NCBI GenBank assembly: GCA_963814435.1
Contig: CAWFCV010000028.1
Span: 496,001-560,000 of the forward strand
Reading direction: 5' to 3'
Source: JAEUPI01 sp963814435
Lineage (GTDB): Bacteria; Pseudomonadota; Gammaproteobacteria; Burkholderiales; Burkholderiaceae_C
Length of the DNA: 64,000 bases
A model generated the notes under the pieces. The model saw nothing but the letters and a program-made list of their open reading frames with translations. It ran no database searches and had not been told where the DNA came from. Shown one piece after another: positions 63,146-64,000 of this stretch. The number at the start of each line of letters is the position of its first letter. Position 1 is the first letter of the stretch. The position numbers and the translations under genes are program-made.

Positions 63146-63853
63146 ATGGACTACGCCCGCCCCGATCGCGCCGATGCGCTGGCCGCCGAATACGTGGCCG
63201 GCACGCTGCGCGGCCGCGCGCGGCGGCGTTTCGAAGCATTGCTGCCGGCGCACGCCGAGTTGCGCCAGGCCGTGCGGCGCTGGCAGGACCGGTTGCTGCC
63301 GCTGACGGCTGCGGTCGTCCCTGAGGTGCCGCCGCCGCGGGTGTGGCGACGCATCGAGCAGCGCCTGTGGCCGCTGCAGCAGGCCCAGCGCGCGCCATCG
63401 TGGTGGCAGCGGCTGTCCGTCTGGCGAACGCTGTCGGGCGTGACCACGACCGCGGCGCTGGCCTTCGCGCTGCTGGCCACGATGCCAGGCGAGCAGGCGC
63501 CGCCGATCGTCGTGGTGCTGCAAGCCACCGGCGACGCGCCGCAAGGCGGCGGCACCTTCGTCGCCAGCTTCAATGCCGACGGGCGCGCGCTGGTGGCGCG
63601 GCCGCTGACACCGGTGTCGATCCAGCCGGACCGCGTGCTCGAGCTATGGGCCGTGCCGCCGCAGGGCGCGCCGCGCTCGCTCGGGCTGGTGTCGGCCAGT
63701 GGCGTGTCGGTGATCGCGCGCGATCGCCTGCCCAGGGGCGTGCTCGATGCGCGCGCCACGTCGGCGCTCGCGGTCAGTGTGGAGCCCGCCGGCGGGTCGC
63801 CGACCGGCGCACCCACCGGGCCGGTGGTGTTCGCCGGCAAGCTGACGCTGTAA
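63146..63853 (+). CDS. Anti-sigma factor, RskA/ChrR-like
   Basis: A 235-residue protein. The cytoplasmic N-terminal part (DRADALAAEYVAGTLRGRAR) is typical of anti-sigma K factors. A single transmembrane segment (VTTTAALAFALLATM, near residue 100) follows, and then the RskA domain outside the membrane (ALVARPLTPVSIQPDRVLEL, AVPPQGAPRSLGLVSASGV, EPAGGSPTGAPTGPVVFAG). It is coupled to the sigma factor gene. No zinc-binding HxxxCxxC motif is present, so it is not a ZAS-type redox sensor. Part of its gene is duplicated in inverted orientation within purU. Confidence 0.9.
   Translation: MDYARPDRADALAAEYVAGTLRGRARRRFEALLPAHAELRQAVRRWQDRLLPLTAAVVPEVPPPRVWRRIEQRLWPLQQAQRAPSWWQRLSVWRTLSGVTTTAALAFALLATMPGEQAPPIVVVLQATGDAPQGGGTFVASFNADGRALVARPLTPVSIQPDRVLELWAVPPQGAPRSLGLVSASGVSVIARDRLPRGVLDARATSALAVSVEPAGGSPTGAPTGPVVFAGKLTL
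63587..63733 (+). repeat. Source segment of the inverted duplication
   Basis: This part of the anti-sigma gene is the counterpart of 62054-62200. Because it lies in an intact, full-length gene, it is the likely donor or parental copy. Confidence 0.8.
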
Positions 63854-63886
63854 CGTCGAACGCAGGAGCCCAGGGCGCGGCGTGTT

Positions 63887-64000
63887 TCATGGGCTGAGTT
63901 CAACCAGCCAGCCTGGCGTCCAGCTTTCCTGCTCGCGCCGAAACGGGAAGCCCTCCACGGTGAGGACGTTCCAGCCGGTCTGCGCCGCCTCGCGGCGCAC
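63887..64000 (-). CDS. Unidentified protein, C-terminal 37 residues (gene continues beyond the window)
   Basis: On the minus strand a frame is open from the window edge to a TGA at 63887-63889. The peptide (VRREAAQTGWNVLTVEGF, ending in TPGWLVELSP) looks protein-like, with balanced composition and a Trp-rich end. It is convergent to the anti-sigma gene. Too little is present to identify it. Confidence 0.5.
   Translation of the reverse strand: MRREAAQTGWNVLTVEGFPFRREQESWTPGWLVELSP

Overview
The window is a GC-rich chromosomal segment of a facultatively lithoautotrophic betaproteobacterium, most likely Burkholderiales of the Rubrivivax/Leptothrix kind. This is inferred from the red-type (form IC) RuBisCO operon, an AprM-type APS reductase operon, benzoyl-CoA epoxidase (box) genes and the protein sequence flavour. 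A recurrent intergenic repeat built around runs of C and G also supports it. No rRNA, CRISPR array or transposase gene was seen; there is one tRNA.

Layout. (1) 1-3.5 kb: the 3' end of a dsr (reverse dissimilatory sulfite reductase) operon, with the end of a DsrP/NrfD-type membrane protein, dsrN, a DsrC-like protein without C-terminal cysteines, an IscA/DsrR-like protein and a siroheme-pathway methyltransferase. (2) 3.5-5.4 kb: a NarXL-type two-component system. (3) 5.5-11.8 kb: an Isp-type (group 1e) membrane [NiFe] hydrogenase, small subunit-isp1-isp2-large subunit, with maturation genes. (4) 12-22.4 kb: a LysR regulator, sat, a phosphoesterase, aprMBA, an unusual FKBP/small-protein cluster, a rhodanese and a periplasmic DsrE-like protein. 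(5) 22.7-33.1 kb: the sulfite:quinone oxidoreductase soeABC, a TauE-type exporter, a universal stress protein, a two-domain Rieske protein, a FadL-like porin and a sulfide:quinone oxidoreductase. (6) 33.3-45.3 kb: the cbb (Calvin cycle) operon on the minus strand behind divergent cbbR. (7) 45.4-50 kb: flavocytochrome c sulfide dehydrogenase, a cytochrome c4, TusA, DsrE2 and a YeeE-type transporter. (8) 50-57.5 kb: a serine hydrolase, then boxR and boxCBA. (9) 57.7-64 kb: housekeeping and miscellaneous genes, tRNA-Arg(CCG), a cytochrome c, and an ECF sigma/anti-sigma pair.

How it works together: sulfide enters through SQR and flavocytochrome c. Sulfane sulfur is passed by rhodanese/TusA/DsrE-type carriers to the rDsr system in the cytoplasm. 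The sulfite formed can go to sulfate by two routes, AprBA+Sat (via APS, yielding ATP) or SoeABC (directly to quinone). Electrons from sulfur compounds or H2 would feed CO2 fixation by the cbb gene products. Benzoate-type aromatics are an additional carbon source.

Oddities. About 25-30 single-base frameshifts break otherwise well-conserved genes. They are mostly extra bases and cluster at 16-18, 26-32, 34-40 and 45-50 kb, which looks more like uncorrected sequencing error than decay. Three structural lesions are not explained that way: an 80-bp repeat inserted in cbbF, a cbbG gene reduced to its first 34 codons with cbbK missing, and a purU gene whose 3' part is replaced by an inverted copy of part of the nearby anti-sigma gene.
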